This document shows positions 52,655-62,294 of a stretch of DNA of 64,000 bases, piece by piece (position 1 is the first letter of the stretch; the number at the start of each line of letters is the position of its first letter). Location of the stretch: positions 1,646,501 through 1,710,500 of the forward strand of contig NZ_CP150917.1 of assembly GCF_039908645.1 (NCBI RefSeq), in the 5' to 3' direction. The position numbers and the translations under genes were made by a program. The notes under the pieces were generated by a model. It was not told the origin of the DNA. It worked only from the letters and a program-made list of their open reading frames with translations, and searched no databases. Source of the stretch: Pseudomonas helvetica. GTDB lineage: Bacteria; Pseudomonadota; Gammaproteobacteria; Pseudomonadales; Pseudomonadaceae.

Positions 52655-53248
52655 TTACAGGGTGAAGTCGCCTTCAGCCGCCAGCTCGCTCAGCGGGCGA
52701 CGCGGGCTTGGGACTTCCCGGGCCTGCAGGTAATCGGCGAGCGTCGCCTTGTCACCCAGCTTGCCAATCGCGACTGCCGCGTGCAGCGCGTAGCCTTCAG
52801 GAATATTCAGCTCCTTGCGGGTCAGCTCCTGATCGAAACCGGCCATGCCGTGGGTGTGCCAGCCGCTGATAGAGGCTTGCAGGGCCAAATGGCCCCAGGC
52901 GGAGCCGGTGTCGAAGGTGTGCCACAGGGCGGCGGTTTCTTCGGTGGCGCCTGGCGCGGTGAAGGTGGTTTTCGAGATCACGATCACCAGGGCCGAGGCG
53001 TGTTGCGCCCAGCTGCGGTTGAACTCGTTCAGCAGACCCAGGTAACGCTCCCAGTTCGGCGTATCGCGGCGCGCGTAGAGAAAACGCCATGGCTGCGAGT
53101 TGTAGGCCGACGGTGCCCAGCGAGCCGCTTCGAAAAAGCTCAGCAGGGTCTCTTCAGGGATACTTTCACCGGTGAAGGCGCGCGGCGACCAGCGATCAGT
53201 GAACTGTGGGTGAATGGCATATTCGGCAACGCGGGGATTAGCGCTCAT
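52655..53248 (-). CDS. Nitroreductase-family oxidoreductase
   Basis: 197 residues, FMN-dependent nitroreductase fold. RWSPRAFTGESIPEETLLSFFEAARWAPSAYNSQPWRFLY, visible as FEAARWAPSAYNSQPWRF, binds FMN; ASISGWHTHGMAGFDQ and VAIGKLGDK complete the pattern. Such enzymes use NAD(P)H to reduce nitro compounds, quinones or flavins; natural substrate unknown. Upstream lies a 280-bp region without genes. Confidence 0.88.
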   Translation of the reverse strand: MSANPRVAEYAIHPQFTDRWSPRAFTGESIPEETLLSFFEAARWAPSAYNSQPWRFLYARRDTPNWERYLGLLNEFNRSWAQHASALVIVISKTTFTAPGATEETAALWHTFDTGSAWGHLALQASISGWHTHGMAGFDQELTRKELNIPEGYALHAAVAIGKLGDKATLADYLQAREVPSPRRPLSELAAEGDFTL

Positions 53249-53530
53249 GGACGAGTTTCCTGACTACATTTATGAAGGAAAAGTTGAGTAAAAACCGACG
53301 CGCGCAGTGGAGCTGGGCAGTGAGGTTTTTCAGACCCGGGGCAATTGCCCTGAATGCAACGCGGTAGAGCGTTTATGGCACCTTGGCATGGGTCGTTGCG
53401 ACTGGCAAAGCTACTTCGTGGCGGCATAACTGACAAGTTCTGTTCTACCGGCAGTCGCCAGCACTTGGCCCGCAGGGGCGGGGGCACTAGACTGGCGGCC
53501 TTTTCACCACCTGATGTTGATGCTTGAGCC

Positions 53531-53980
53531 ATGGCCGCCAAAGTCGAACCTTTCTGGATACGCAAAACCCTCGAACAACTCGATCAAGAGGAGTGGGAGT
53601 CGTTGTGCGACGGGTGTGGCCTGTGCTGCCTGCAAAAGCTTGAGGACGAAGAAGACAACAGCGTCTACTACACGCGCATCGCCTGCAAACTGCTGGACCT
53701 GAAAACCTGCCAGTGCACCGACTACGCGAACCGTCGCGACTCGGTACCGGACTGTATCCAGCTCACGCCGGGCAAGGCCGATCAGTTCAAGTGGCTGCCG
53801 CCGACCTGCGGTTACCGTTTGGTCAGCGAGGGCAAGGACTTGCCGCTTTGGCATCACCTGGTTTGCGGCGATCGGGATGCCGTGCACCACGAGCGCATTT
53901 CCCAGTCCGGGCGTATGCTCGCCGAAGGCAGCGTGGCTGAGGATGATTGGGAAGATCATCTGATTTTTCGGGCGGGTTAA
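53531..53980 (+). CDS. ycgN: YcgN-family cysteine-cluster protein (UPF0260)
   Basis: 149 residues. Cysteine-rich zinc/iron cluster signature [12 protein letters not shown] (about 28-39), then [13 protein letters not shown] and [11 protein letters not shown]. Family of unknown function, often in one neighbourhood with rnd and ycgL, as here. ATG at 53531 gives [17 protein letters not shown], the family N terminus. Confidence 0.92.
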   Translation: MAAKVEPFWIRKTLEQLDQEEWESLCDGCGLCCLQKLEDEEDNSVYYTRIACKLLDLKTCQCTDYANRRDSVPDCIQLTPGKADQFKWLPPTCGYRLVSEGKDLPLWHHLVCGDRDAVHHERISQSGRMLAEGSVAEDDWEDHLIFRAG

Positions 53981-54019
53981 GCACCTGTCGTAGTACGAGC
54001 AAGTCACGAAGGAGTGTGT

Positions 54020-55249
54020 ATGGCTGTTGGGTTGAAGCTGCCGATGGTTTTGTCGTTGCTGGTGCTGAGTTCACCGGTATGGGCGGCAAAAAAAGTCGAT
54101 CTCGATTACCACGTACGATTATTGCCGCAAAGCGATCAGGCTGAAGTGCGCTTGACCCTGGCACGTGGCTCGGTGGTGCACAGCCTGGATTTTGATCTGG
54201 GCGATGGCAGCCAGTACAGCGACTTCAAGGCCGATGGTCAGTGGCAACTCATGCCGGGCAACGCAGCGCGTGGCGTCTGGCATCCGGGCGCTGACAAGGC
54301 CAGCCTGACCTACCGGGTACGCATCAGTCACACCTTCAAGAATTCCAGTTTCGATACCCGTATGACGCCGAATTGGGCGTTGATGCGTGGCGACGACCTG
54401 GTTCCGGCGGCGCGCCTGGATCAGCAGGACGGTGTCGAGCTGGTATCGCGTCTCGAGTTCGAATTGCCGGAAGGCTGGAAAAGCGTCGAGACTTCCTGGC
54501 CGCGGGTCGGCAAGAACCGCTTTCGCATCGACAACGTTGCTCGACGGCTCGACCGGCCTACGGGCTGGATACTCGCCGGCAACCTGGGCAGTCGTCGCAC
54601 ACGCCTGGGCGAAACCGAAGTCACGGTTGCCTCGCCGCAAGGGCAGGGCATGCACCGGATGGACGTGTTGACGCTGCTGACCTTCGTCTGGCCGCAAGTG
54701 CAGGCGCTGTATCCGCGTCATCCCGGCAAGCTGCTGATTGTGGGGGCCGCGGACCCGATGTGGCGCGGCAGCCTGGCCGGGCACGAATCGATTTATCTGC
54801 ACAGTCATTTGCCGTTGGTCAGCGAAAGCGGCAGCAGCCCGTTGCTCCGTGAGTTGGCCCAGGTATTGGGGCGAATCAAGGACAGTGATCGCAGTGACTG
54901 GATCAATGAAGGCTTTGCCGAGTACTACGCGATTGAACTGCTGCGCCGTGCCGGCGGCATGAGCGATGATCGTTATCAGGTGCTGGAAGATAAAATGACT
55001 AAGGCCAGCCATCATGTCAGCACCCTGCGCGGCGATCAGCTCAGCACGGCACAGCTCGCCAAAGCGGTGTTGCTGTTGCAGGAACTGGACCGCGAAATTC
55101 GCCTGAAAACCCGTAACAAGCGTTCGTTGGACGACATGTTGCGCGGCGCCATGGACCTCGGGCGGGTGAGTACCAAAGAGTTTGTGGTGTTGGCCGAGAG
55201 CATTATCGGTGAGCCGTCGAAAGTGCTGGACACCGAGTTGCTCAGATAA
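54020..55249 (+). CDS. M1-peptidase-like periplasmic protein with degenerate zinc site
   Basis: 409 residues. Signal peptide MAVGLKLPMVLSLLVLSSPVWA, then a beta-rich N-terminal part like the saddle domain of M1/M61 peptidases (VRLTLARGSVVHSLDFDL, FKNSSFDTRM) and a helical segment with DWINEGFAEYYAIELL (about 293-308), where M1 enzymes have the zinc Glu. The expected HExxH is RELAQ (about 277-281), so both zinc histidines are lost. Hence likely not a protease. GGAG five bases before the ATG at 54020. Gene stands alone between ycgN and a REPIN. Confidence 0.75.
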   Translation: MAVGLKLPMVLSLLVLSSPVWAAKKVDLDYHVRLLPQSDQAEVRLTLARGSVVHSLDFDLGDGSQYSDFKADGQWQLMPGNAARGVWHPGADKASLTYRVRISHTFKNSSFDTRMTPNWALMRGDDLVPAARLDQQDGVELVSRLEFELPEGWKSVETSWPRVGKNRFRIDNVARRLDRPTGWILAGNLGSRRTRLGETEVTVASPQGQGMHRMDVLTLLTFVWPQVQALYPRHPGKLLIVGAADPMWRGSLAGHESIYLHSHLPLVSESGSSPLLRELAQVLGRIKDSDRSDWINEGFAEYYAIELLRRAGGMSDDRYQVLEDKMTKASHHVSTLRGDQLSTAQLAKAVLLLQELDREIRLKTRNKRSLDDMLRGAMDLGRVSTKEFVVLAESIIGEPSKVLDTELLR

Positions 55250-55266
55250 CTTGAGTCAAGCGCAAT

Positions 55267-55410
55267 TGTGGCGAGGGAGCTTGCTCCCGCTGGAGCGCGA
55301 AGCGGTCCTGAATGCGGTAAACGCGGTTTACAGATAAACCGTGTAAGTCGAATTTACGACTGCTATGCCCGAGCGCGGACCGGCCGGCGGGAGCAAGCTC
55401 CCTCGCCACA
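55267..55410. repeat. REPIN/BIME, 144 bp (copy 2)
   Basis: Same arms as 52495-52639 (TGTGGCGAGGGAGCTTGCTC and its complement) and a similar middle with gcgaagcggtcc and cagataaaccg. The two flank a three-gene block. Confidence 0.9.
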
Positions 55411-55427
55411 GGGTTTTGCAGTGTTTC

Positions 55428-55802
55428 TCAAACCCCGGCCTTGGGCGATTTCAGCGAATCATTACCCGTCACCGTCGCGGTACGGGTTGCCGCATCGGCA
55501 TCGGCATCGGCTTTACGGGTTTTGAGCTCTGCGCCGGCCCGTTCGATTTTCGAACGGGCGTTGTTCAGGTCCTGACGACTTTTTTCGAAGAAACTTTTTG
55601 CCGAACTGTGACCGGTGATACCGCGGGCCAGGGCTACACCGCCGAGCGCCACCTCGATCAACCCGAACACGCCACCACGGCGCAGGCCTTTGCCGACCAT
55701 CACTACACCGCCGGCCGTGCTCACGATGCGTTCCCAGCCCTGGACGTTTTGCGTTGGCTGCGTCTGGAACGGCGTGGGTTCTACGCGTTTGATGTCGCTC
55801 AT
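55428..55802 (-). CDS. DUF2892-like small membrane protein
   Basis: 124 residues. MSDIKRVEPTPFQ, then NVQGWERIVSTAGGVVMVGKGL and a second hydrophobic segment GGVFGLIEVALGGVALARGI, the two-helix DUF2892 pattern; C terminus polar and Asp/Ala-rich (KADADADAATRT), likely disordered, with a helix KSFFEKSRQDLNNARSKIERA possibly coiled. Function unknown. Start at 55802 chosen over an ATG seven codons upstream by family-like N terminus. Confidence 0.72.
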   Translation of the reverse strand: MSDIKRVEPTPFQTQPTQNVQGWERIVSTAGGVVMVGKGLRRGGVFGLIEVALGGVALARGITGHSSAKSFFEKSRQDLNNARSKIERAGAELKTRKADADADAATRTATVTGNDSLKSPKAGV

Positions 55803-55879
55803 GATCTGTCTCCTCAGGGGCAATGGCTATACAGCTGACTGTGCAGTCGGCCGCCTTGCTCCATGCCGCGCTCAGCGTA

Positions 55880-56350
55880 TCAGCGAAATTTTGGACCGGA
55901 ACGGGTGTTATTGCCCTTGGCCATACGGTCGTAAAGCACCACGTTGACGGTGGCGGCCAGGTTCATGCAGCCGGTGGTCGGGATGTAGACCACGTCTTCG
56001 CACCACTCGCGAATCTCTTTATCGAGTGAACCGTCTTCCGGCCCGAAGATGTACAGCGCACGGTCCGGGTGGGTGTACTCGGGCAACGAACGGGCGCCAT
56101 CGACCAGCTCGACCGCCACCGGGACGCAGCCCAGCGGGAGGATTTTCTTCAGGTCGTCGATGCCGATCAGCGGAATGTCGTGGTGGATTTTCTTGGTGTC
56201 GGTGACAAAGTCACGGGCGCGTTCATAACGCTTGCCGGTGTAGAACACCGACGCCACGCCGTAACAGCCGGCGGCGCGCATCACCGAACCGACGTTCTCC
56301 GGTGATTTGGGGTTATACAAACCGATGCAGCTGTACCGTTTGTTTGCCAC
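55880..56350 (-). CDS. SpoU/TrmH-family RNA 2'-O-methyltransferase
   Basis: 156 residues, SPOUT fold. Motif 1 LYNPKSPENVGSVMRAAG, motif 2 RALYIFGPEDGSLDKEI, motif 3 YIPTTGCMNLAATVNVVLYDR form the knotted SAM site. Size resembles TrmL but sequence does not fix the target RNA. GTG start, with AAGGG 12 bases upstream, no ATG available nearby. Confidence 0.88.
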   Translation of the reverse strand: MANKRYSCIGLYNPKSPENVGSVMRAAGCYGVASVFYTGKRYERARDFVTDTKKIHHDIPLIGIDDLKKILPLGCVPVAVELVDGARSLPEYTHPDRALYIFGPEDGSLDKEIREWCEDVVYIPTTGCMNLAATVNVVLYDRMAKGNNTRSGPKFR

Positions 56351-56424
56351 GAGCGGGGTGCCCTTCGAGAAAAACCGCGATTATACGGGGATTGGGTGGG
56401 AACGGTCAGTTTCGAGATTGGCGG

Positions 56425-56462
56425 TGCGTGGGCAATGGCTCTCGCGAGTTTGCTCGCGATAG
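56425..56462. repeat. Degenerate REP-like sequence
   Basis: gctctcgcgagtttgctcgcgatagg resembles a solo Pseudomonas REP (catcgcgagcaaactcgc) between the SpoU gene and the RND operon. Confidence 0.45.
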
Positions 56463-56496
56463 GGCCGGTGCATACAGCGTCAATCTCGACTGTCGG

Positions 56497-57921
56497 TCAG
56501 CTGCCGTTGCTCCAACCGCCACCCAACGCCACGACCAATCCAACGCTCGCCTGCAACTGCCGGGTCTGCAGATCCTGCAAACGTCGTTGTGCCTGCAGGG
56601 CAGAGGTTTGTGCGGTCACTACGTCCAGATAGTTCACGGCTCCGGCTTCATAGCTGTTCATGGCCAACGTCTGAGTCGTTTGCGCGGCATGTACGGCTGC
56701 CTGCTCATCCTCCGCCTCACGCTGCAGGTCACGCATTTGCGCGAGGTTGTCTTCGACTTCGCGTACCGCTCGCAACACCTGACTGCGGTAATGGGCGGCC
56801 GCTTCTTCAAATTCGGCCTTGGCCTGACGCTCGTTGGCATCCAGGCGACCGCCGTCGAAAATCGGCAGATTGACCAACGGCCCAAGCGCCCAATAGCGGT
56901 TGCTGGCAGCCAGCAGATTGCCGCTGCCGGCGGTTTGCCCTCCGAGCAGCCCCGTCAGGCTGAAGTCCGGGTACCAGGCCGCTCGGGCGACACCAATGCT
57001 GGCGTTGGCGGCAAAGACTCTTCGCTCGGCTGCTGCGACATCCGGGCGCCGTTGCAACAAGGTGCTCGGAAGCGCGCCGGGTATCGATGGCAGATTCAAG
57101 GCCTGGCTGTTTGCGTCCAGATGGAAATCACTGGCCGGTTGGCCAACCAGCTCACCGATCGCATGTTCGGTCAGATTGCGTTGCGCGCGGACATCGTCCA
57201 GCTGCGCCTTGGCCTCGGCCAGTTGGCTCTGGGCTCGGGTCAGATCGAGTTCCGAGGCGATTTCTCCCTGATAGCGGTCACGGGTCAGTTGCAATGCCTG
57301 GCCGTAATCGTCGAGAGAACTGGCGAGGATCTTGTTCTGGGCATCGAGGCCATTGAGCTGGACATACAGCGTTGCCAGTTGACGTTGCAGGCTCAAACGA
57401 GCGGCGGCGAGGTCGTCGGCAGAGGCTTGGGCCTGGGCATCGCCTGCGGCCACCTGGTTGCGAATCCGCCCCCACAGGTCGAGATCGAAGCTCAGTGCAA
57501 AGCCTGCGGTATCGCTGTTGTACACCGACGGTTGGCTGGCCCCGCGTAATGGTCGGTTGTCCGACTGGCGCTGGCGCAGCGGCTGCGCGCTGGCGGTGAC
57601 CTGTGGGAACAGCCCGGCATGCAGTTGGCCGGCATAAGCCTGCGCCGCATCAAAGTGCGCGAGGGCTGCCGCCAGGTCCGGGTTGGCCTTGAGCAGCTGC
57701 TGTTGCAGGTTGTCCAGACGCGGGTCCTGGTACAACTGCCACCATTGCGAAGACAGCTGTTCGGCGGGTTTGGCCATGTGCCAGGGACCGTCGCTGGTCT
57801 GTTCGCGGTATTGCGCGGGCAAGTCGATCGGCGGCGCCTTATAGGTCGGCGCCAGTGAACAGCCCTGCAGGGCCAGCGCCATGGCCAGCACTGCGGCGAG
57901 AGGCTTAAGCCTTGGGCGCAT
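56497..57921 (-). CDS. RND efflux outer-membrane lipoprotein (NodT/OprM family)
   Basis: 474 residues. Lipobox ALQGCSLAP (Cys about 20) then two OEP repeats: DLDLWGRIRNQVAAG, RRPDVAAAERRVFAANASIG and WALGPLVNLPIFDGGRLDAN are the classical NodT landmarks. Forms the trimeric outer-membrane duct. Third gene of the operon; its start overlaps the adaptor gene by 17 bp. Confidence 0.93.
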   Translation of the reverse strand: MRPRLKPLAAVLAMALALQGCSLAPTYKAPPIDLPAQYREQTSDGPWHMAKPAEQLSSQWWQLYQDPRLDNLQQQLLKANPDLAAALAHFDAAQAYAGQLHAGLFPQVTASAQPLRQRQSDNRPLRGASQPSVYNSDTAGFALSFDLDLWGRIRNQVAAGDAQAQASADDLAAARLSLQRQLATLYVQLNGLDAQNKILASSLDDYGQALQLTRDRYQGEIASELDLTRAQSQLAEAKAQLDDVRAQRNLTEHAIGELVGQPASDFHLDANSQALNLPSIPGALPSTLLQRRPDVAAAERRVFAANASIGVARAAWYPDFSLTGLLGGQTAGSGNLLAASNRYWALGPLVNLPIFDGGRLDANERQAKAEFEEAAAHYRSQVLRAVREVEDNLAQMRDLQREAEDEQAAVHAAQTTQTLAMNSYEAGAVNYLDVVTAQTSALQAQRRLQDLQTRQLQASVGLVVALGGGWSNGS

Positions 57922-59071
57922 GAGAACCCCCAGCGTCGGCCAGTTGTACGGAATCGCCTTCACGCAACGCATCCGGCGGGTTGTCGACGACGCGGTCGGC
58001 AGGCTTCAAGCCCTGGTCGATGACCAGGCGCTCGCCCAGGTCCAGGCCGATATGAATCTCGCGCAGGTGCACATGGTTGTCCGGGTCGAGCACTGCCACT
58101 TGAGTGCCTTGGGCGCGGAAGATCAGCGAGCTGGCGGGAATGCTCACGCCATGGGTGTCGGCCGGAATCTGCAGAGTGGCTTCGGCATAATCGCCGGGCA
58201 GCAACGCCCCGTCCGGATTGTCGGCGACAAACTGTGCAAGCAAGGTCCCGGAGCGGCGGTCGACGGCGGTGGAGTCACCGATCAGCCTGGCGCTGAAGTG
58301 CTGGCCGGGGTGTTCCGGCACAATCAATTCGGCTTGCATGCCGGGACGGATCACGCTGGCGTAGTTCTGCGGCACCGGCACATACAGGCGCAGTTGATGA
58401 GTGTCAGCGATGTCGAACAGCTCCGGATCGCTGTCGCTGTCAGCCTTGATCAACTGGCCGATGTCGGTGTTGCGGGCGGTGATGGTCCCGGCGAACGGAG
58501 CGCGAATGGTTTTGTAGTCTTCCAGCGCCGAGAGCCGGGCGTAATCGGCGGCGGCTGCCTGGGCGTTGGCCTTGGCCGCTGCGGCGTTGGAGCGTTTTTC
58601 GTCGGCTTCCTGACGCGACACCGAATGCGTCGCCAGCAGGTTTTGCCAGCGGGTCGCGGTGGTTTCGGCGAGGCGTGCGTTGGCCTGCTCCTGGATCAGC
58701 CGCGCGTGGGTCTGCGCGACCTGCTGATCGAGGTCCGGGCTGTCGATCTCTCCGAGGATCTGCCCGGCTTTGACCGGAGTGCCAATGTCGGTTTTCCAGT
58801 CCTTGAGGTAGCCGCTGACCCGGGCATGAATCGGTGCCTTGCTCCAGGCTTCCAGATGCGCCGGCAGACGCAGGCTGTCGCCATGCACGTTCTGTTGCGG
58901 CTGGAACACGCTGACCAAGGGTATGGCCGCAGTTTCGGTCCAGGCGGCAACGGCTTTTTCATGGCGGGTGCGGGCAGCCAGGCCGTTGGCGACCAGCAGC
59001 GCGGCCAGAGTCAGGCCTCCGATACCCGCCAGCATCAGGCGTTTGCGCGAAGGTTTTTGATCAGGCGACAT
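57905..59071 (-). CDS. RND efflux periplasmic adaptor (MFP)
   Basis: 388 residues. N-terminal membrane anchor (LMLAGIGGLTLAALLVANGLA), lipoyl halves with ARVSGYLKDWKTDIGTPVKAG and DYKTIRAPFAGTITARN, alpha-hairpin between (about 110-185), then beta-barrel domain. Links pump and duct. Start at 59071 overlaps the pump gene by 11 bp. Inner-membrane anchored rather than lipidated, as there is no lipobox. Confidence 0.92.
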   Translation of the reverse strand: MSPDQKPSRKRLMLAGIGGLTLAALLVANGLAARTRHEKAVAAWTETAAIPLVSVFQPQQNVHGDSLRLPAHLEAWSKAPIHARVSGYLKDWKTDIGTPVKAGQILGEIDSPDLDQQVAQTHARLIQEQANARLAETTATRWQNLLATHSVSRQEADEKRSNAAAAKANAQAAAADYARLSALEDYKTIRAPFAGTITARNTDIGQLIKADSDSDPELFDIADTHQLRLYVPVPQNYASVIRPGMQAELIVPEHPGQHFSARLIGDSTAVDRRSGTLLAQFVADNPDGALLPGDYAEATLQIPADTHGVSIPASSLIFRAQGTQVAVLDPDNHVHLREIHIGLDLGERLVIDQGLKPADRVVDNPPDALREGDSVQLADAGGSHAPKA

Positions 59072-62000
59072 GAGAGCTTTCTCCAGCAAAGTTTTCTTCA
59101 GCAATAGCGCGAGATTGACGTCCGTGGACCAGGCTGAACACCACCGGAACGAACAGTAGAGTGGCAGTGGTCGCGAGGATCAGGCCGCCGATGACGGCGC
59201 GGCCCAGTGGCGCGTTCTGTTCTTCGGACAGGGCCAGCGGCAGCATGCCGATGATCATCGCCAGGGCCGTCATGCACACCGGGCGAAAGCGCGTGTAGCC
59301 GCCTTCCAGCGCCGCCTTGAGGGCATCGCCGTGTTCCGCCAGGCGTTCGCGACAGAAGCTGACGACCAGAATCGAGTTAGCGGTAGCCACCCCCATGCAA
59401 AGGATTGCCCCGGTCAGTGCCGGCACCGATAACGAGGTGCCACTGAGAAAGAGCATCCAGACAATCCCGGCGAGCGCCGCGGGCAGGGCGGTGATGATCA
59501 CGAACGGATCGACCCAGGACTGAAAGTTGACCACGATCAGCAGATAAATCAGCACCACCGCACCCAGCAAGCCGAAGCTCAGCCCACTGAAGGCTTCATG
59601 CAGCGCGTCGATCTGCCCGTGCAGGCTGATCACCGAACCCTTGGGTCGCAAGGAGGCGGTGTCATCCAAAACTTTCTGGATGTCCTTGGCCACACCACCG
59701 AGGTCACGGCCCTGCACGTTGGCGTACAGATCCAGGGTCGGCATGACGTTGTAGTGGCTGACGACCGCCTCGCTCTGCACCCGGGAAATGCTCGCCAGGC
59801 CGCCGAGGATCTGCGAGCGACCGTCACTGCCGGTGACCGGCAAGGCTTCCAGCGATGGCAGGCTGTCCAGGCGATATTGCGGGGTGGCCGCGACCACTCC
59901 ATACGACACGCCGTTGGCCGGGTTTAGCCAGAAGGTCGGCGCAACCTGGGAGCTGCCGGCCAGCGAGGCGACCATGCTGTTGGTCACGTCACGTTCGGTG
60001 ATGCCCAGGCCATTGGCCCGCAGTCGGTCGACCTTGACTTGCAGTGACGGATAACCGGTGGACTGCTGGATTCGCAGGTCGGCAATACCGGCCACATGTT
60101 GCAGGCGTCGCTCCAGTTCCACCGCATAGGCCCGGTTGGCATCGCTATTGGGGCCGGAGATTTTCACGTCCAGCGGCGCCGGTGCGCCGAAGTTGAGGAT
60201 CTGGCTGCTGATGTCCGCCGGCAGAAAAGCGAAATGGCTGCCGGGGAAGCTTTCGGGCAAGGCCTCGCGCAGCCGCTTCACGTAGTCGGCGGTGGGGCTG
60301 TGTTCCGTTTTGAGGGTCACTTGAATGTCACCGTCCTGGGGACCGATGGTGCCGCTGTTGCTGTAGGCCATGTCGATGCCGCTCAGCGGGATACCGATAT
60401 TGTCGACGATCGTGTCCAGTTGCTCGGCCGGAATGATCTCGCGAATGCGTGCTTCGATCCGGTCGAAGGCCGCAGCGCTTTCCTCGATCCGCGTGCCCAG
60501 CGGCAAGCGCACATGCAAGGACAGCGCACCGGCGTCGGTGGCCGGGAAAAAGTCCTGGCCCAGGCTCGGTAGCAGCGCAAAGGAAGCCAGGACACAGGCC
60601 AGAAACCCCAGCAGGAATCGCTTGCGGTATTCCAGAGCCAGTTCCAGCAGTCCGTAGTAGGTGTCCCGCAGGTTGGAAAATCGCTGTTCGAACCCCTGCT
60701 GGAAATTCAGCAGCGCTTGCAGCAACGGATGCCGAGGCGTGTGGTGATGTTCGCCCTCATGATGATTGATGAATTCATCTTCCGGGTGATGCCCCGGACC
60801 TTGCTCGGGCACGTGGGGTTTGAGCAGGAACATCGCCAGGGTCGGCACCAGCGTCCGCGAGAGGATGAACGAACTGGCCATGGCGAAGATCACCGCCAGG
60901 GCCATCGGCCGGAACAGGTATCCGGCGATGCCCTGCAACAGGAACATCGGCACGAACACGATGCAGATACACAGCAGCGACACGAAGGCCGGACCGACAA
61001 TCTGTTTCGCACCGTCGAGGATCGCGGTCTTCACCGCCTTGCCTTGTTCCAGATGCCAGTTGATGTTCTCGATGGTCACCGTGGCATCGTCCACCAGAAT
61101 CCCCACCGCCAACGCCAGCCCTCCAAGGGTCATGACGTTCAGGGTCTGGCCACTGGCGGCCAGCAGGGCGATGGCCGACAGTACCGCCAGCGGAATCGAG
61201 GCAGCGATGATCAGGGTCGAACGCCAACTGCCGAGAAACAGCAGAATCATCGCGCTGGTCAGCAAGGCGGCGATGATGCCTTCCCGGGCTACGCTGCCCA
61301 CCGACTGTTTGACGAACACCGAAGCGTCGCCCAGCAACGAGGTCTTGAGCGATGGCGGCAGGGTTTCATTGATGCGCGGCAGCATCTGGCGAATGCCGTC
61401 GATGATCGACAGGGTGGAGATGTTGCCGTTCTTCAAGGCTGGCATCAGCACGGCGCGTCGGCCGTCGACTCGCACGATATTGGTCTGTGGCGGTGAGCCG
61501 TCACGCACGTGGGCCACCTGGCCGATGGTGATCAGCGCGCCGTCGACCGTCTTGATCGGCAGGTCGTTGAGTTCGTCGATGGCTTGCGGGCTGTTGTTCA
61601 GCAGCACTGTGTATTCGTTGGGGCCGAGCTTGGCGGTGCCCACCGGGATGATCTGGTTTTGAGCCGCCAACGCGTTACCCACGTCCTGGGCCGAGAGCCC
61701 CTTGGCGGCCAACGCCTGAGGGTCGAGGTCGAGGGTGATCTGGCGCTGTTTGCCGCCCATCGGGGTGGGGATCGCCAAGCCCGGGACCGAAGTCAGTGGC
61801 AGGCGGATACTGTTCTGCACCAGGTCACGAATTTTCGCTTCCGACAGGGTCGGACTGGAGAACGCCATCTGCAGGATTGGCACCGTGGAGGCGCTGTAGT
61901 TCAGGACCAGCGGCGGGGTAATCCCCGGGGGCATCTGTTTCAGGACTGTCTGTGACACCGCCGTAACCTGGGCATTGGCGGTACGAATATCGACGCCTGG

Positions 62001-62294
62001 CTGGAAGAAAATCTTGACGATGCCCATGCCCGGCAGCGATTGCGACTCGATATGTTCGATGTCGTTGACCGTGGTGCTCAGGGAGCGCTCATAGGTATAG
62101 ATCACCCGTCCGGCCATATCCTGCGGGGCCAGTCCGTTGTATTGCCAGACCACTGCAATCACCGGAATGCCGATGTCAGGGAAGACATCGGTCGGTGTGC
62201 GCAGCGCCGCCATGGGCCCGATGATGCAGATGAAAATTGCCAGCACGATAAACGTGTAGGGCTTTAGCAGTGCAGTCTTTACCAGCCCGAGCAT
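59061..62294 (-). CDS. RND efflux pump, inner-membrane permease (HAE1-like)
   Basis: 1077 residues. Twelve membrane segments; proton-relay Asp pair in TM4 (GILVDDATVTIENIN), N-terminal PTDVFPDIGIPVIAVVWQYNG, signature of MMPL/RND pumps. Between TM6 and TM7 a cytoplasmic stretch (plus-strand about 60717-60810) is rich in His and acidic residues: GHHPEDEF and HHEGEHHHTPRH. This loop is not a general feature. GGAGG eight bases upstream of the ATG at 62294 fixes the start. First gene of the efflux operon; no regulator adjoins. Confidence 0.93.
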   Translation of the reverse strand: MLGLVKTALLKPYTFIVLAIFICIIGPMAALRTPTDVFPDIGIPVIAVVWQYNGLAPQDMAGRVIYTYERSLSTTVNDIEHIESQSLPGMGIVKIFFQPGVDIRTANAQVTAVSQTVLKQMPPGITPPLVLNYSASTVPILQMAFSSPTLSEAKIRDLVQNSIRLPLTSVPGLAIPTPMGGKQRQITLDLDPQALAAKGLSAQDVGNALAAQNQIIPVGTAKLGPNEYTVLLNNSPQAIDELNDLPIKTVDGALITIGQVAHVRDGSPPQTNIVRVDGRRAVLMPALKNGNISTLSIIDGIRQMLPRINETLPPSLKTSLLGDASVFVKQSVGSVAREGIIAALLTSAMILLFLGSWRSTLIIAASIPLAVLSAIALLAASGQTLNVMTLGGLALAVGILVDDATVTIENINWHLEQGKAVKTAILDGAKQIVGPAFVSLLCICIVFVPMFLLQGIAGYLFRPMALAVIFAMASSFILSRTLVPTLAMFLLKPHVPEQGPGHHPEDEFINHHEGEHHHTPRHPLLQALLNFQQGFEQRFSNLRDTYYGLLELALEYRKRFLLGFLACVLASFALLPSLGQDFFPATDAGALSLHVRLPLGTRIEESAAAFDRIEARIREIIPAEQLDTIVDNIGIPLSGIDMAYSNSGTIGPQDGDIQVTLKTEHSPTADYVKRLREALPESFPGSHFAFLPADISSQILNFGAPAPLDVKISGPNSDANRAYAVELERRLQHVAGIADLRIQQSTGYPSLQVKVDRLRANGLGITERDVTNSMVASLAGSSQVAPTFWLNPANGVSYGVVAATPQYRLDSLPSLEALPVTGSDGRSQILGGLASISRVQSEAVVSHYNVMPTLDLYANVQGRDLGGVAKDIQKVLDDTASLRPKGSVISLHGQIDALHEAFSGLSFGLLGAVVLIYLLIVVNFQSWVDPFVIITALPAALAGIVWMLFLSGTSLSVPALTGAILCMGVATANSILVVSFCRERLAEHGDALKAALEGGYTRFRPVCMTALAMIIGMLPLALSEEQNAPLGRAVIGGLILATTATLLFVPVVFSLVHGRQSRAIAEENFAGESSHVA

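Noticed and set aside
52495..55410. Possible CRISPR array from repeated gagggagcttgctccc units
   Set aside because: Units are inverted REP arms in two isolated REPINs, without regular spacers or cas genes.
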